Part shown: positions 26,387 through 35,158 of the stretch, in pieces | Position numbering within the stretch: position 1 is the first letter of the stretch | Layout: the number at the start of each line of letters is the position of its first letter | From: Nocardioides sp. zg-DK7169 | Lineage (GTDB): Bacteria; Actinomycetota; Actinomycetes; Propionibacteriales; Nocardioidaceae | NCBI RefSeq assembly: GCF_013155365.1 | Contig: NZ_JABJRA010000004.1 | Coordinates: 310,001 to 374,000 of the forward strand | DNA: 64,000 nucleotides | Direction: 5' to 3' | Translations under genes and position numbers: made by a program | The notes under the pieces: generated by a model | Seen by the model: the letters and a program-made list of their open reading frames with translations, nothing else | The model's database searches: none | What the model was told of the DNA's origin: nothing

Positions 26387-27955
26387 ATGGACTTGACCGC
26401 AGGGCACTGGATCTACCTTCTCGGCATGATCGTGATCATCGTCGTGATGATCTACCGCAAGAACGTCGTCGTGCCGGCCGTGACCGCCACGTTCGTCACC
26501 GCGTGGGTGTTCACCGGAAGCCTCGCGGATGGACTCTCCTCCGTCTTCAACGCGAGCCTGGTGGCGGCCTCCGAGCTGTTCAGCATCTTCTTGATCATCG
26601 CGCTGATCACGGCACTGCTCGGCGGGCTGAGGGCCATGGGCGCGGACGAGCGGATGGTGCTGCCGTTCCAGCGGATGATGCGCAACGGCTCGACCGCGTT
26701 CGTGATCATCTTCTCCGTCACCTACCTGATCAGCCTCTTCTTCTGGCCCACGCCGGCGGTGCCGCTGATCGGCGCGATCCTGCTTCCCGCCGCGATCCGT
26801 GCCGGTCTGCCTGCGATGGCAGGCGCGATGGCGATCGCCATCGCCGGCCAAGGCATGGCGCTCTCCAGCGACTACGTCATCCAGGTGGCGCCGGGGCTGT
26901 CCGCAGTCTCCGCCGGCGTCGACACCGGGACCGTGGCCGACCGGGCCATGGTGCTGTCCCTGATCACCGGCGCGGTCGCGATCGTGATCGTGTTCCTGCG
27001 CATGCGCAGGCAGATCCTGCCGCCCGACCAGGCGCTGCTCGACCAGTGGGAGCGCATCGGCGAGGACGGGTCCCTCGTGGAGGAGTTGGCCGAGGCGAAC
27101 ATCGAGGTCCCGGTCTCCGGCGACGACGGCATCTCGGGCACGACGACCGTGACCACGACCGGTGGCGGCGAGCACGCTGTTCCGGTGTCCGGGCGGGCCG
27201 GTGCACCGACCCTGAGCTTCGATGAGGACGCCGACGCCGGCGCCTCGGAGCGGCGGGCCCGGGTCTTCGCGATCCTGGTGCCGGTCGTCTTCGGCCTGCT
27301 CGTGGGCTACATGGCCCTCGGCAAGTTCACCGACGTGGTGCCCGAGAGCACCGGCGGCGACGCGGCCGGCCTGGTGGGCGGTACGGCGGCGCTGCTGCTG
27401 ATGATCGCCACCCTGGCGCAGGACCGCTCCAACTTCCTCGACACCTGCGCCACCCACGTGGTCGACGGGCTGGTGTTCGCGTTCAAGGCCATGGGCGTCG
27501 TGATCCCGATCGCCGGGTTCTTCTTCATCGGCAACTCCGACTTCGCTGGACGGATCATGTCCCTGGACGAGGGCGCGGCCGCGCCGGGCTTCCTCTTCGA
27601 CCTGGTCGCGCAGACCCAGGACGCGATCCCCGATGTGCCGCTGGTGATGGGGCTCGGCATGCTGCTGATCGGCATGGCGACCGGTCTCGACGGCTCCGGG
27701 TTCTCGGGCCTCCCGCTCACCGGCTCGCTGTCCGGCGCGCTCGGCCCGGCGGCGGGCATGGACCCGGAGACCCTGGCGGCGATCGGTCAGATGGGTGCGA
27801 TCTGGACGGGCGGCGGCACGCTCATCGCGTGGTCCTCGCTGCTCGCGGTGGCAGGGTTCTGCAGGGTCTCGGTGCTGGAGCTGGTCCGCCAGCTGTTCCT
27901 GCCGGTGGTCGCCGGCCTGCTGGTGTCCACCTGCGTGGCCGTGTTCATCTTCTGA
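26387..27955 (+). CDS. Permease of the ion-transporter superfamily, substrate unknown
   Basis: The 522-aa protein has about twelve membrane helices, an interior hydrophilic loop of about 90 residues (235-325, rich in Asp, Glu and Thr) and two helical-hairpin-like segments, FFWPTPAVPLIGAILLPAAI and FSGLPLTGSLSGALGPAAG. That two-half architecture resembles the IT superfamily (GntP, TRAP-large-subunit, citrate carriers). I do not recognise a closer family. It follows a promoter with two copies of the cluster motif and precedes an SDR gene by four bases, so it probably imports the substrate of the downstream oxidative pathway. Confidence 0.7.
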   Translation: MDLTAGHWIYLLGMIVIIVVMIYRKNVVVPAVTATFVTAWVFTGSLADGLSSVFNASLVAASELFSIFLIIALITALLGGLRAMGADERMVLPFQRMMRNGSTAFVIIFSVTYLISLFFWPTPAVPLIGAILLPAAIRAGLPAMAGAMAIAIAGQGMALSSDYVIQVAPGLSAVSAGVDTGTVADRAMVLSLITGAVAIVIVFLRMRRQILPPDQALLDQWERIGEDGSLVEELAEANIEVPVSGDDGISGTTTVTTTGGGEHAVPVSGRAGAPTLSFDEDADAGASERRARVFAILVPVVFGLLVGYMALGKFTDVVPESTGGDAAGLVGGTAALLLMIATLAQDRSNFLDTCATHVVDGLVFAFKAMGVVIPIAGFFFIGNSDFAGRIMSLDEGAAAPGFLFDLVAQTQDAIPDVPLVMGLGMLLIGMATGLDGSGFSGLPLTGSLSGALGPAAGMDPETLAAIGQMGAIWTGGGTLIAWSSLLAVAGFCRVSVLELVRQLFLPVVAGLLVSTCVAVFIF

Positions 27956-27959
27956 CGCC

Positions 27960-28727
27960 ATGGATCTCGGACTGAAGAGTGCACGGGCCCTGGTCCTCGG
28001 CTCCACCTCCGGCCTCGGCGCCGCCGTCGCAGCCGGTCTGCTGGCGGAGGGCGCCGAGGTCGTGGTGGCGGGCCGCGACCGCGCCCGCGCCGACGCGGTC
28101 GCCGTGCGTCTCGGTGCCCGCGCCGGCCTCGGTGCCGACCTGACCGACCCCGGCGCCGGAGCGAGGGCCGTCGCCGAGGCGGTCACCGCCCTCGGCGGCC
28201 TCGACGTCTGCGTGGTCAACACCGGCGGCGGTACGCCCGGCGGCCTCCTGGAGCGGGCGGACGAGCTCGACGCGGCGTACCGCTCGATGCTCGCCCCGGC
28301 GGTCGAGGTCGCCCACGCCGCCGCGCCCCACCTGGCCCGCGAGGGTCGCGGCCGCCTGGTCTTCCTGACCGCCCGGTCCGTGGTGGAGGCGACTCCGGAG
28401 CTGGCGCTCTCCTCGGTCATGCGCAGCGGCGTCGCCGCGGCGGCGCGCTCGTTGGCCCTCGAGCTGGCCCCCGACGTGCTCGTCAACGTGGTCGCCACCG
28501 GTCAGTTCGCCACCCCCGCCCTCGACCGCTTCGAGTCGGCCCGCGCCCGGTCCGAAGGTCGTACGCCGGAGGAGGTGCGGTCCGGGCACGTCGGCGCCAT
28601 CCCGCTGGGCCGGCTCGGCGAGGCGGAGGAGCTGGCCGACGTCGTCACGTTCCTGTGCTCCGCGCGGGCCTCGTTCGTCACGGGGTCGGTGATCCGCGTC
28701 GATGGTGGTGCGGTCCGCGGGTTCTGA
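27960..28727 (+). CDS. SDR-family oxidoreductase lacking the YxxxK motif
   Basis: The Rossmann motif LVLGSTSGLGAAVA (residues 11-24) and NTGGG after strand 4 are normal for short-chain dehydrogenases. The active-site Ser may be in FLTARSVVEAT. Where YxxxK is expected the sequence reads LSSVMRSGVAAAARS, so Tyr and Lys are replaced by Ser and Arg. I recall other SDRs of this SxxxR/SNALR type, usually annotated as reductases but uncharacterised. Catalysis may differ or be lost. The gene starts four bases after the permease stop. Confidence 0.8.
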   Translation: MDLGLKSARALVLGSTSGLGAAVAAGLLAEGAEVVVAGRDRARADAVAVRLGARAGLGADLTDPGAGARAVAEAVTALGGLDVCVVNTGGGTPGGLLERADELDAAYRSMLAPAVEVAHAAAPHLAREGRGRLVFLTARSVVEATPELALSSVMRSGVAAAARSLALELAPDVLVNVVATGQFATPALDRFESARARSEGRTPEEVRSGHVGAIPLGRLGEAEELADVVTFLCSARASFVTGSVIRVDGGAVRGF

Positions 28728-28758
28728 GGCGCGTGGGGCGGCGTCCTACCCTTCTGGC

Positions 28759-30162
28759 GTGGATCACCGGGGGGCCTCGTCGGCCGGCGCGCTCGCCAAG
28801 TACTCCCTCCTCGGCGTCACCGTGCTCGGCACGATGTCGAACAACATCATCAACGTGCCGCTGCACGCGATCGCCGCCGACTTCGACCGCTCGATCTCCG
28901 CCACCGTCCTCGCCGTGAGCGCCTTCGTGCTCGTGCTGGCGGTGGCGATGCCGCTCACCGGCTGGCTCGGGGACCGGCTGGGTCGCAAGCGGACCATTCT
29001 CGCCGCTCTCGTCCTCATGCTCGCCGCACAGCTGGCAGCGGCCGCGGCCCCGAACCTGGAGTTCCTGATCGGCACCCGTGCCGTGCAGGGCCTCGCCTGC
29101 TCGGCCATCCCACCCCTGGTGATGGGCATGCTGGTGACGCTCTTCCCGGACCGCCGGTTCCGGATGATGGCGGCCTGGGCCGCGGCCAACGGCGTCGGCC
29201 AAGCACTCGGGCCGCCGGTCGGCGGCCTGGTCAGCGAGGTCGCCGGGTGGCGGGCGATCTTCCTGGTGATGTCGGTGGTGACCGCGTTGATCCTGGTGGG
29301 CGTGTGGCGCTCCGTGGGATCGCGGCCCAGCGAGGCGCCCGCCCTGCACCTGCGCGGCGCGTTCCTGCTCACCAGTGGCACCGGACTGGTGCTGGTCGCC
29401 CTGACCGCGGTCAGCCAACCGGCGGTGCCGGTCGTGGTGGACATCGGCGCCGCGGTGCTCGGCGTGCTGCTGCTGGTCGGCTACGTGCTGGTCTCGCGCG
29501 ACAACCCGCGGGCGATGATCCCACCGCGCCTGATCGTGGAGAGCCGGTTCCTGCGCAGCAGCCTCGCGGCCTTCTCACAGATGTTCGTGCTGGGCACCCT
29601 GCTGGTGGTCATCCCGCTGTACCTCACCGACACCCTCGGTCTCAGCTCCGGCGCCGCGGGCCTGCTGTTCTTCGCGCTGCCCGTGTCGATGGCGGCATTC
29701 GCGCCCGCCGTCGGACGCCTCGTCGACCACGCGCAGCCCCGGACGGTGCTGCGCAGCGGCCTGGTCGTGCTCATCGTCGGCTCGTTGGTCACCGGCCTGG
29801 TCGCCACCGACGAGGAATCGGTGGGACGGGTCGCGGCCGTGTGCGCGCTGCTCCTGCTCCTCGGGGCCGGCGTGGCCATGGTGCAGACCCCGGCCGCCGC
29901 GGGCGCCACTCGGTCGCCGGCGGGCCAGACCGGCGCCGCCCTGGGGCTGTTCAACATGCTGCGGTTCTCCGGCTCGACCGCGGGCACGGCCTGGGTGGCA
30001 CTCACCTTCGGGCGCACCGACATGCTGGTCGTGCTGACCGGCTGCGCGGTCGTCGCCGCGCTCGGCCTGCTGGTCAGCTTCGTCGGCCCGAACCCGTCCG
30101 AGCCCGCGCGGGCCGCGTCGGGAGCTCCGGCTCCGGTGCCGCCGGGCGCATCGACCGGCTGA
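28759..30162 (+). CDS. MFS transporter (DHA2/14-TM type)
   Basis: Major facilitator carrier of 467 aa with about 12-14 helices. GWLGDRLGRKRTILA is the cytoplasmic motif A loop and GPPVGGLVSEVAGWRAIF is motif C, typical of proton-driven antiporters for drugs or metabolites. GTG 28759 lies 31 bp after the SDR stop, with a weak ribosome site. The last 25 residues are Pro/Ala/Ser-rich and overlap the convergent DUF1275 gene by 89 bp. A role in efflux of a pathway intermediate is only suggested by position. Confidence 0.82.
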   Translation: MDHRGASSAGALAKYSLLGVTVLGTMSNNIINVPLHAIAADFDRSISATVLAVSAFVLVLAVAMPLTGWLGDRLGRKRTILAALVLMLAAQLAAAAAPNLEFLIGTRAVQGLACSAIPPLVMGMLVTLFPDRRFRMMAAWAAANGVGQALGPPVGGLVSEVAGWRAIFLVMSVVTALILVGVWRSVGSRPSEAPALHLRGAFLLTSGTGLVLVALTAVSQPAVPVVVDIGAAVLGVLLLVGYVLVSRDNPRAMIPPRLIVESRFLRSSLAAFSQMFVLGTLLVVIPLYLTDTLGLSSGAAGLLFFALPVSMAAFAPAVGRLVDHAQPRTVLRSGLVVLIVGSLVTGLVATDEESVGRVAAVCALLLLLGAGVAMVQTPAAAGATRSPAGQTGAALGLFNMLRFSGSTAGTAWVALTFGRTDMLVVLTGCAVVAALGLLVSFVGPNPSEPARAASGAPAPVPPGASTG

Positions 30163-30841
30163 GACAGGCCACCGCCAGGACCCCGCCGACGCTCACCAGC
30201 TGCAGCGCCGGTACGGCGGCCGGCGCGAGCTCGAGGAGAGCGGTGGCGATCGCGGCCCCGGTGACCAGGCCGGCCAGGATCAGCAGGCTGTGGCCGACGG
30301 TGCGCAGGCCCTTGCCCTGGGTCAGCCGGATCACCACCGTGGTCAGCGTCCCGGTCAGGTAGGTCGTGGACAGGCCGGAGACCCCGAAGCGCTGGATGGC
30401 ACTGCTCTGCAGCCCGAGTGCTGCCGCGTTGAGCGCCAGCATCGGCAGGAACACCCGCTCGCCGGGCGCGGAGCCCTCGGCCCACCACCAGGCGGCGAAG
30501 ACCGCGAACAGCACCAGCTCCACGGCGAGGGCGATGGTGACCGCGCGGGGCCAGACCGTGTCGTCGTCACGGGCCTCGCCGGCGGTCCGGGCACCGACCG
30601 CGGCGCCCAGCATGAAGCTGGCGATCGCCACGCTTACCAGGCCGACGGCCTGGAGGTCGCGGTCGGCGGCACCGACTCCGAGGAGCACCATGTTGCCGGT
30701 CATGACGCTGGTGAAGGCACTGCCGAGCGCGAGGAATCCGATGGCGTCGGTGGCGCCGCTGGTGATGGCGAGGACCACGACGAGGCGGGCGCGCTGGCGC
30801 ACCCCGATCGCGCGGTCGGTGGTCGAGAGGGTCGTGGTCAC
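30074..30841 (-). CDS. DUF1275 (YoaK-like) membrane protein
   Basis: Six membrane helices and the family segments ITSGATDAIGFLALGSAFTS and MTGNMVLLGVG identify DUF1275. The family is widespread and uncharacterised. The GTG at 30841 is the chosen start, giving a short N-terminal tail before the first helix. An ATG at 30916 would add 25 residues and would overlap the cluster motif at 30913-30927, so it is less likely. The C-terminal tail overlaps the convergent MFS gene. Confidence 0.83.
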   Translation of the reverse strand: MTTTLSTTDRAIGVRQRARLVVVLAITSGATDAIGFLALGSAFTSVMTGNMVLLGVGAADRDLQAVGLVSVAIASFMLGAAVGARTAGEARDDDTVWPRAVTIALAVELVLFAVFAAWWWAEGSAPGERVFLPMLALNAAALGLQSSAIQRFGVSGLSTTYLTGTLTTVVIRLTQGKGLRTVGHSLLILAGLVTGAAIATALLELAPAAVPALQLVSVGGVLAVACLSRSMRPAAPEPELPTRPARARTGSGRRS

Positions 30842-30912
30842 CGCGCCATCGTGTCGCGGCTCGCGCCGTACCGACTTCAGCCCAGGTGCACGATGAATCG
30901 CCGGAACGATGT

Positions 30913-30927
30913 GCATTGTGCCCGTGG
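30913..30927. promoter_or_regulatory. Cluster motif before the diiron-oxidase operon
   Basis: GCATTGTGCCCGTGG on the plus strand, 73 bp before the ATG at 31000, resembles GCGTTGTGTCGTGG near 26250 and GCGGTGTGCACAGG at 37854. It sits between the divergent DUF1275 and diiron-oxidase genes. Confidence 0.5.
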
Positions 30928-30999
30928 AGCCGAGGTGCCCTGGATCACAGGATGGGGACAGGTCGACACACGACCTCGCGCCGATCCGAGAGAGGCATC

Positions 31000-31716
31000 A
31001 TGACCGAGCTCCTGAACCGTGACGACTTCCGCACCGCGCTCGAGAACGCGATCAAGGGCCGGGAGGCCTCGAACGCGTCGTTCAGCCAGGCGTGGGCCGA
31101 CGGCAAGCTCCAGCGCCACCACTTCGCCCGCTGGGCGGAGAACCACTACAACTACGTCGGCCCGTTCGCCGACTACCTCGGCTACATCTACGGCAGCACC
31201 CCGGACCACCTGACCGACGCCAAGGACTTCCTGCTCCAGAACATGTACGAGGAGGAGCTGGCCGACATCCGCCACACCGACCTGCTGATCCGCTTCGCGG
31301 AAGCGTGCGGGACCACCCGCGAGGCGGTCGAGGACCCGAACACGTGCAACGCGGTCACTCGCGGGCTGCAGGCCTGGTGCTACGCCACCGCCATGCGCGA
31401 GCACTACGTGGTCGCCACGGCAGCCCTGATCGTCGGGCTCGAGTCGCAGGTCCCGCAGATCTACAAGAAGCAGATCGTCCCGCTGCGGGAGGTCTACGGC
31501 TTCACCGAGGACGAGATCGAGTTCTTCGACCTCCACATCACCTCCGACGAGGTGCACGGCGAGCGCGGCTACCAGATCGTGCTCGACGGCGCGGACACCC
31601 CCGAGCTCCAGCAGCGCTGCCTGCAGTTCGTGCGCTGGGGTGCGGAGATGCGGTTCAGCTACACCCGGGCGCTCTACGACACCTACGTCGCGCCCGACCT
31701 CGAGCCCGCCGTCTGA
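31000..31716 (+). CDS. Heme-oxygenase-like diiron oxidase (PqqC/CADD-like)
   Basis: The 238-aa all-helical protein belongs to the TenA/PqqC-like superfamily. The six ligand positions of the diiron (HDO) subgroup are all present: Glu85 and His92 (E-x6-H in EELADIRH), Glu148 (IVGLESQVP), and His179, Asp183, His186 (H-x3-D-x2-H in LHITSDEVH). Spacings match Chlamydia CADD. Such enzymes activate O2 to cleave, N-oxygenate or desaturate amine or fatty-acid substrates. Here it heads an operon with its own Rieske protein and reductase, so it probably uses NAD(P)H-derived electrons. ATG 31000 follows GAGAGG. Confidence 0.85.
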   Translation: MTELLNRDDFRTALENAIKGREASNASFSQAWADGKLQRHHFARWAENHYNYVGPFADYLGYIYGSTPDHLTDAKDFLLQNMYEEELADIRHTDLLIRFAEACGTTREAVEDPNTCNAVTRGLQAWCYATAMREHYVVATAALIVGLESQVPQIYKKQIVPLREVYGFTEDEIEFFDLHITSDEVHGERGYQIVLDGADTPELQQRCLQFVRWGAEMRFSYTRALYDTYVAPDLEPAV

Positions 31717-31759
31717 GCCGGGCGCCGTCCCGCCCCTCGTGACCAAAGGAGGACCCGGC

Positions 31760-32086
31760 ATGACCGACTGGCACGCCGTCACCACCCTCAGCGACCTTCG
31801 CGCCCGCAAGAAGAAGGCAGTCGAGGTCGCCGGCACCGCCGTGGCGTTGTTCTACATCAACGACGTGGTCTACGCCCTGGCCGACACCTGCATCCACGAA
31901 CAGCGTCAGCTCAGCAAGGGCGCCCTGCTGTTCGGCAAGGTGATCTGCCCCGGTCACCAGTGGAAGTTCGACCCCGAGACTGGGGAGGCTGAGGGGCAGG
32001 ACGGCTGCCAGCCGACGTACGCCGTGAAGGTCGACGACGACGGCATGGTGCACGTGTCGACGGCGCGTGCCCGGGCCGACGCATGA
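31760..32086 (+). CDS. Rieske-type ferredoxin
   Basis: The 108-aa soluble protein has one Rieske [2Fe-2S] site: Cys44-x-His46 in TCIHEQ and Cys63-x2-His66 in CPGHQW. The size and the PETGEAEG stretch are those of ferredoxins of multicomponent oxygenases (NirD/BphF-like). It is encoded between the diiron oxidase and a ferredoxin reductase and overlaps the latter by ATGA, so it most likely carries electrons between them. The ribosome site is AAAGGAGG. Confidence 0.88.
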   Translation: MTDWHAVTTLSDLRARKKKAVEVAGTAVALFYINDVVYALADTCIHEQRQLSKGALLFGKVICPGHQWKFDPETGEAEGQDGCQPTYAVKVDDDGMVHVSTARARADA

Positions 32087-33300
32087 GCGCGGAGCACGGC
32101 GTCGTCATCGTCGGGGGCGGGCAGGCCGCCGCGGTCGCCACCCGGACCCTGCGCCGCCGCGGCTACGCGGCACCGATCACGATCCTCGGCGAGGAGCCGC
32201 ATCGGCCCTATCAGCGTCCGCCGCTGTCGAAGGAGTTCCTCGTCAAGGGCGACGACTCCGCGCTGGACCTGCTGGCGCCGGCCTGGACCGAGGCCCAGGG
32301 GGTCACGGTCCGCACCGGCGTCCGGGCGACCCGGGTGGACAGCGCCTCCGGCGCGGTGGACCTGGCCGACGGCACCAGCGTGCGGGCCGACCACGTGCTC
32401 CTCGCGACCGGGGGCAGGCCGCGCCGGTTCCCGGGGGCCGATGGCGACCGGATCCGTTACCTGCGCACCCGCGCCGACGCCGAGACGCTGCGCGGGGACC
32501 TCGCTCCCGGCGCCCGGCTCGTCGTCGTGGGCGCCGGCTTCATCGGCGCCGAGGTCGCCAGCAGCGCTCGCGCCCTCGGAGCGGAGGTGACGGTCCTGGA
32601 GATGGCTCCCGCGCCGTTGCTCGGGCTGCTCGGCCCGCGGCTCGCGGAGACCTGCGTGCGCCGGCACACGGCCGCGGGCGTGGACCTGCGCTGCGGGGTC
32701 ACCGTGGCGGGCATCCAGCAGGCAGGCGAGGAGGTCGTCGTCGAGACCTCCGCGGGCCGCTTCGTCGCCGACGTGGTCGTCATCGGCATCGGCATCGAGC
32801 CCAACGACGAGATCGCCGCGGCCTCCGGGCTCGTCGTCGGCAACGGCATCCACGTCGACGAGCACTGCCGCACCAGCCACCCGCACGTCTACGCGGCCGG
32901 CGACGTCGCCAACCAGCTGCACCCGCTCCTCGAGGGGCGGGTGCGCGTCGAGCACTTCGACAACGCCTCCAAGCAGGCGGCGACGGCGGCGAACAACATC
33001 CTGGGCCGGACGACGGTGGCGGCCGACCCGCACTGGTTCTGGTCCGACCAGTACGACGCGAACCTGCAGTACGTCGGCCACGCCAGCGGCAGCGACGACA
33101 TCGTGCTGCGCGGGAGCACCGAGGCGGACTCCTGGACGGCGTTCTTCCTCCGCGACGGCGTCCTGCGTGCGGCCTTCGCGGTCGACAACCCCGAGGACAT
33201 CATGGTCGCCCGCGAGCTGGTCGCCGGGCGCCGCGTCGTGGCGCCGGAGGTCCTCGCCGACCCCGACGTCGACCTATTCGAGATGGTGGAGCAGGCATGA
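32083..33300 (+). CDS. NAD(P)H-dependent ferredoxin reductase (FAD)
   Basis: VVIVGGGQAAAVATRTLRR binds FAD, LVVVGAGFIGAEVASSARAL binds NAD(P)H, and VYAAGDVANQ is the C-terminal FAD motif. At 405 aa it is a rubredoxin/Rieske-ferredoxin reductase of the oxygenase-coupled (BphA4-like) group. PYQRPPLSKEFL after the first motif is a group hallmark. It overlaps the Rieske gene before it and the ALDH gene after it, each by four bases. Confidence 0.9.
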   Translation: MSAEHGVVIVGGGQAAAVATRTLRRRGYAAPITILGEEPHRPYQRPPLSKEFLVKGDDSALDLLAPAWTEAQGVTVRTGVRATRVDSASGAVDLADGTSVRADHVLLATGGRPRRFPGADGDRIRYLRTRADAETLRGDLAPGARLVVVGAGFIGAEVASSARALGAEVTVLEMAPAPLLGLLGPRLAETCVRRHTAAGVDLRCGVTVAGIQQAGEEVVVETSAGRFVADVVVIGIGIEPNDEIAAASGLVVGNGIHVDEHCRTSHPHVYAAGDVANQLHPLLEGRVRVEHFDNASKQAATAANNILGRTTVAADPHWFWSDQYDANLQYVGHASGSDDIVLRGSTEADSWTAFFLRDGVLRAAFAVDNPEDIMVARELVAGRRVVAPEVLADPDVDLFEMVEQA

Positions 33301-34730
33301 GCATCACGGTCCAGAACTACGTTGCGGGGGAGTGGTCCACCGGTGGCGGTCGCACCTTCGAGCGCCGCAACCCCGCCGACCTCCAGGAGGTCGTGGCGAC
33401 GGCACCGGAGTCGGGCGCCGACGAGGTGGCCGCCGCGGTGGCGCACGTCGCCGAGCACCGCCACGCCTGGTCAGCGCTCGCGCCCGAGGTCCGCGCCGAC
33501 GTCCTGGTGCGCGCCGCGGACATGCTCCAGGCGCGCGCCGACACCCTCATCGAGGAGCTGGTGCGCGAGGAGGGCAAGACCCGGGCCGAGGCGCGCATGG
33601 AGGCGATGCGGACCCCGCAGAACCTGCGCTTCTACGCCGGAGAGGCGCTGCGGCTCTCAGGGGAGACGTACCCCTCCTCCGGGGGCGGGCTCGTCTACAG
33701 CTCGCGGCAGCCGGTGGGAGTCGTCGCGGCGATCACGCCCTGGAACTTCCCGCTCAACATCCCCTCGCGCAAGCTCGGCCCCGCCCTCGCCGCCGGCAAC
33801 GGTGTCGTGTTCAAGCCCAGCGAGCTGACCCCGGTCACCGCCCAGCGCCTGGTCGAGGTCCTCCTCGAGGCCGGCGTGCCCGGGGGAGCACTCGCCCTGG
33901 TGCACGGCCATGCCGAGGCGGGCCGTGCGCTGGTCGCCGACCCGCACGTCGACGCCGTCACCTTCACCGGCTCCACCGCGGTCGGCGAGGCCATCCACCG
34001 CACCGTCCCGGTGCAGGTGCGCTGCCAGCTGGAGATGGGCGGCAAGAACGCCATGGTGGTCTGCGCCGACGCCGACCTCGAGCGCGCCGCCGACATCATC
34101 GCCAAGGGCGCCTTCGGGCTGAGCGGCCAGGCCTGCACCGGCACCTCACGGGTGATCGTCCACGAGAGCGTGCAGCTCGACCTGCTCGACCGGGTGATGG
34201 AGCGGGCCCGCGCTGCGGTGGTCGGCAACGGCCTCACCGACGGCGTCACGATGGGCCCGCTCGCCAGCGAGGCGCAGTGGGACAAGTACCACGAGTTCCT
34301 CAAGGAGGGCGACAACTCCGCCGCCCGCCGTGAGACGCCGCTGCAGGACCCGGTGCTCGACGGCGGTTACTTCGCCCGCCCGGCCATCTTCTCCGACGTC
34401 GACCCGCAGGACCGGATGGCGCAGGAGGAGATCTTCAGCCCGGTGCTCGCCTTCATCACCGTCGCCTCGTACGACGAGGCGGTGCGGGTCGCCAACGGCA
34501 CGCCGTACGGCCTCTCTGCCGGCATCGCGACCCGGGACATCGCGACTGCGCTCGCCTTCAGCCGTGACGTCGACGCCGGCGTGGTCAAGGTCAACGAGGC
34601 CACCAGCGGGATGGCGATGAACGCGCCGTTCGGCGGCACCCGGCGCTCCAGCACGCAGACGCACAAGGAGCAGGCCGGCGCCACGATGATGCATTTCTAC
34701 ACGACCGACAAGACCGTCTACGTCAGCTGA
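33297..34730 (+). CDS. NAD(P)-dependent aldehyde dehydrogenase
   Basis: The 477-aa protein has the complete ALDH signature set: PWNFPLNIPSRKLGPALAAG, TFTGSTAVGEAI (cofactor loop), catalytic Glu246 in LEMGGKNA and nucleophilic Cys280 in GQACTGTSR. It oxidises an aldehyde to the acid, probably one released by the diiron oxidase. The closest pattern is that of alpha-ketoglutarate-semialdehyde/2,5-dioxovalerate-type ALDHs, so the substrate may be a semialdehyde, but this is a guess. ATGA overlap with the reductase gene. Confidence 0.88.
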   Translation: MSITVQNYVAGEWSTGGGRTFERRNPADLQEVVATAPESGADEVAAAVAHVAEHRHAWSALAPEVRADVLVRAADMLQARADTLIEELVREEGKTRAEARMEAMRTPQNLRFYAGEALRLSGETYPSSGGGLVYSSRQPVGVVAAITPWNFPLNIPSRKLGPALAAGNGVVFKPSELTPVTAQRLVEVLLEAGVPGGALALVHGHAEAGRALVADPHVDAVTFTGSTAVGEAIHRTVPVQVRCQLEMGGKNAMVVCADADLERAADIIAKGAFGLSGQACTGTSRVIVHESVQLDLLDRVMERARAAVVGNGLTDGVTMGPLASEAQWDKYHEFLKEGDNSAARRETPLQDPVLDGGYFARPAIFSDVDPQDRMAQEEIFSPVLAFITVASYDEAVRVANGTPYGLSAGIATRDIATALAFSRDVDAGVVKVNEATSGMAMNAPFGGTRRSSTQTHKEQAGATMMHFYTTDKTVYVS

Positions 34731-34741
34731 GAGGGACGCCC

Positions 34742-35155
34742 ATGTCCGACGCACAGACCACGCCCGCCGACAGCGGCACGCCGGCGTCCACCGAGCTGGA
34801 GTACCACCGGGTCGCCCGCTCCGGCCAGGTCCCCGAGGGCTACGTCCGGCGCTTCTACGTCGGTGAGCTGGAGTGTGCCGTCGCCCGGCTGGGCGGCAAG
34901 GCCTATGCCACCAGCAACTACTGCACCCACTTGGACTGCCTGCTGAGCAGCGGCAAGCTCGTCGACGACGGCCTCGGCTGCTCGTGCCACGGAAGCGTCT
35001 TCGACCTCGAGACCGGCGAGCCGGTCTACCCTCCTGCGACCGAGCCCATCCAGGTCTATCCGGTGCGCGAGGAGGACGGCCAGGTCTACGTCGGCGTGAG
35101 CGAGGCCGACGTCGTCGCGGGAGGCCCGCGCCGGCGCAAGCCCCGCGGGGACTGA
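34742..35155 (+). CDS. Second Rieske-type [2Fe-2S] protein
   Basis: Cys61-x-His63 (YCTHLDCLLSSG) and Cys80-x2-His83 (GCSCHGS) form the Rieske site. Extra cysteines at 66 and 82 resemble the disulfide pair of high-potential Rieske proteins of bc1/b6f complexes and arsenite oxidase. This protein therefore probably has a different potential from the first Rieske ferredoxin at 31760. The protein is soluble with a disordered N-terminal 18 residues. It lies 11 bp after the ALDH gene. Confidence 0.85.
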   Translation: MSDAQTTPADSGTPASTELEYHRVARSGQVPEGYVRRFYVGELECAVARLGGKAYATSNYCTHLDCLLSSGKLVDDGLGCSCHGSVFDLETGEPVYPPATEPIQVYPVREEDGQVYVGVSEADVVAGGPRRRKPRGD

Positions 35156-35158
35156 TCC

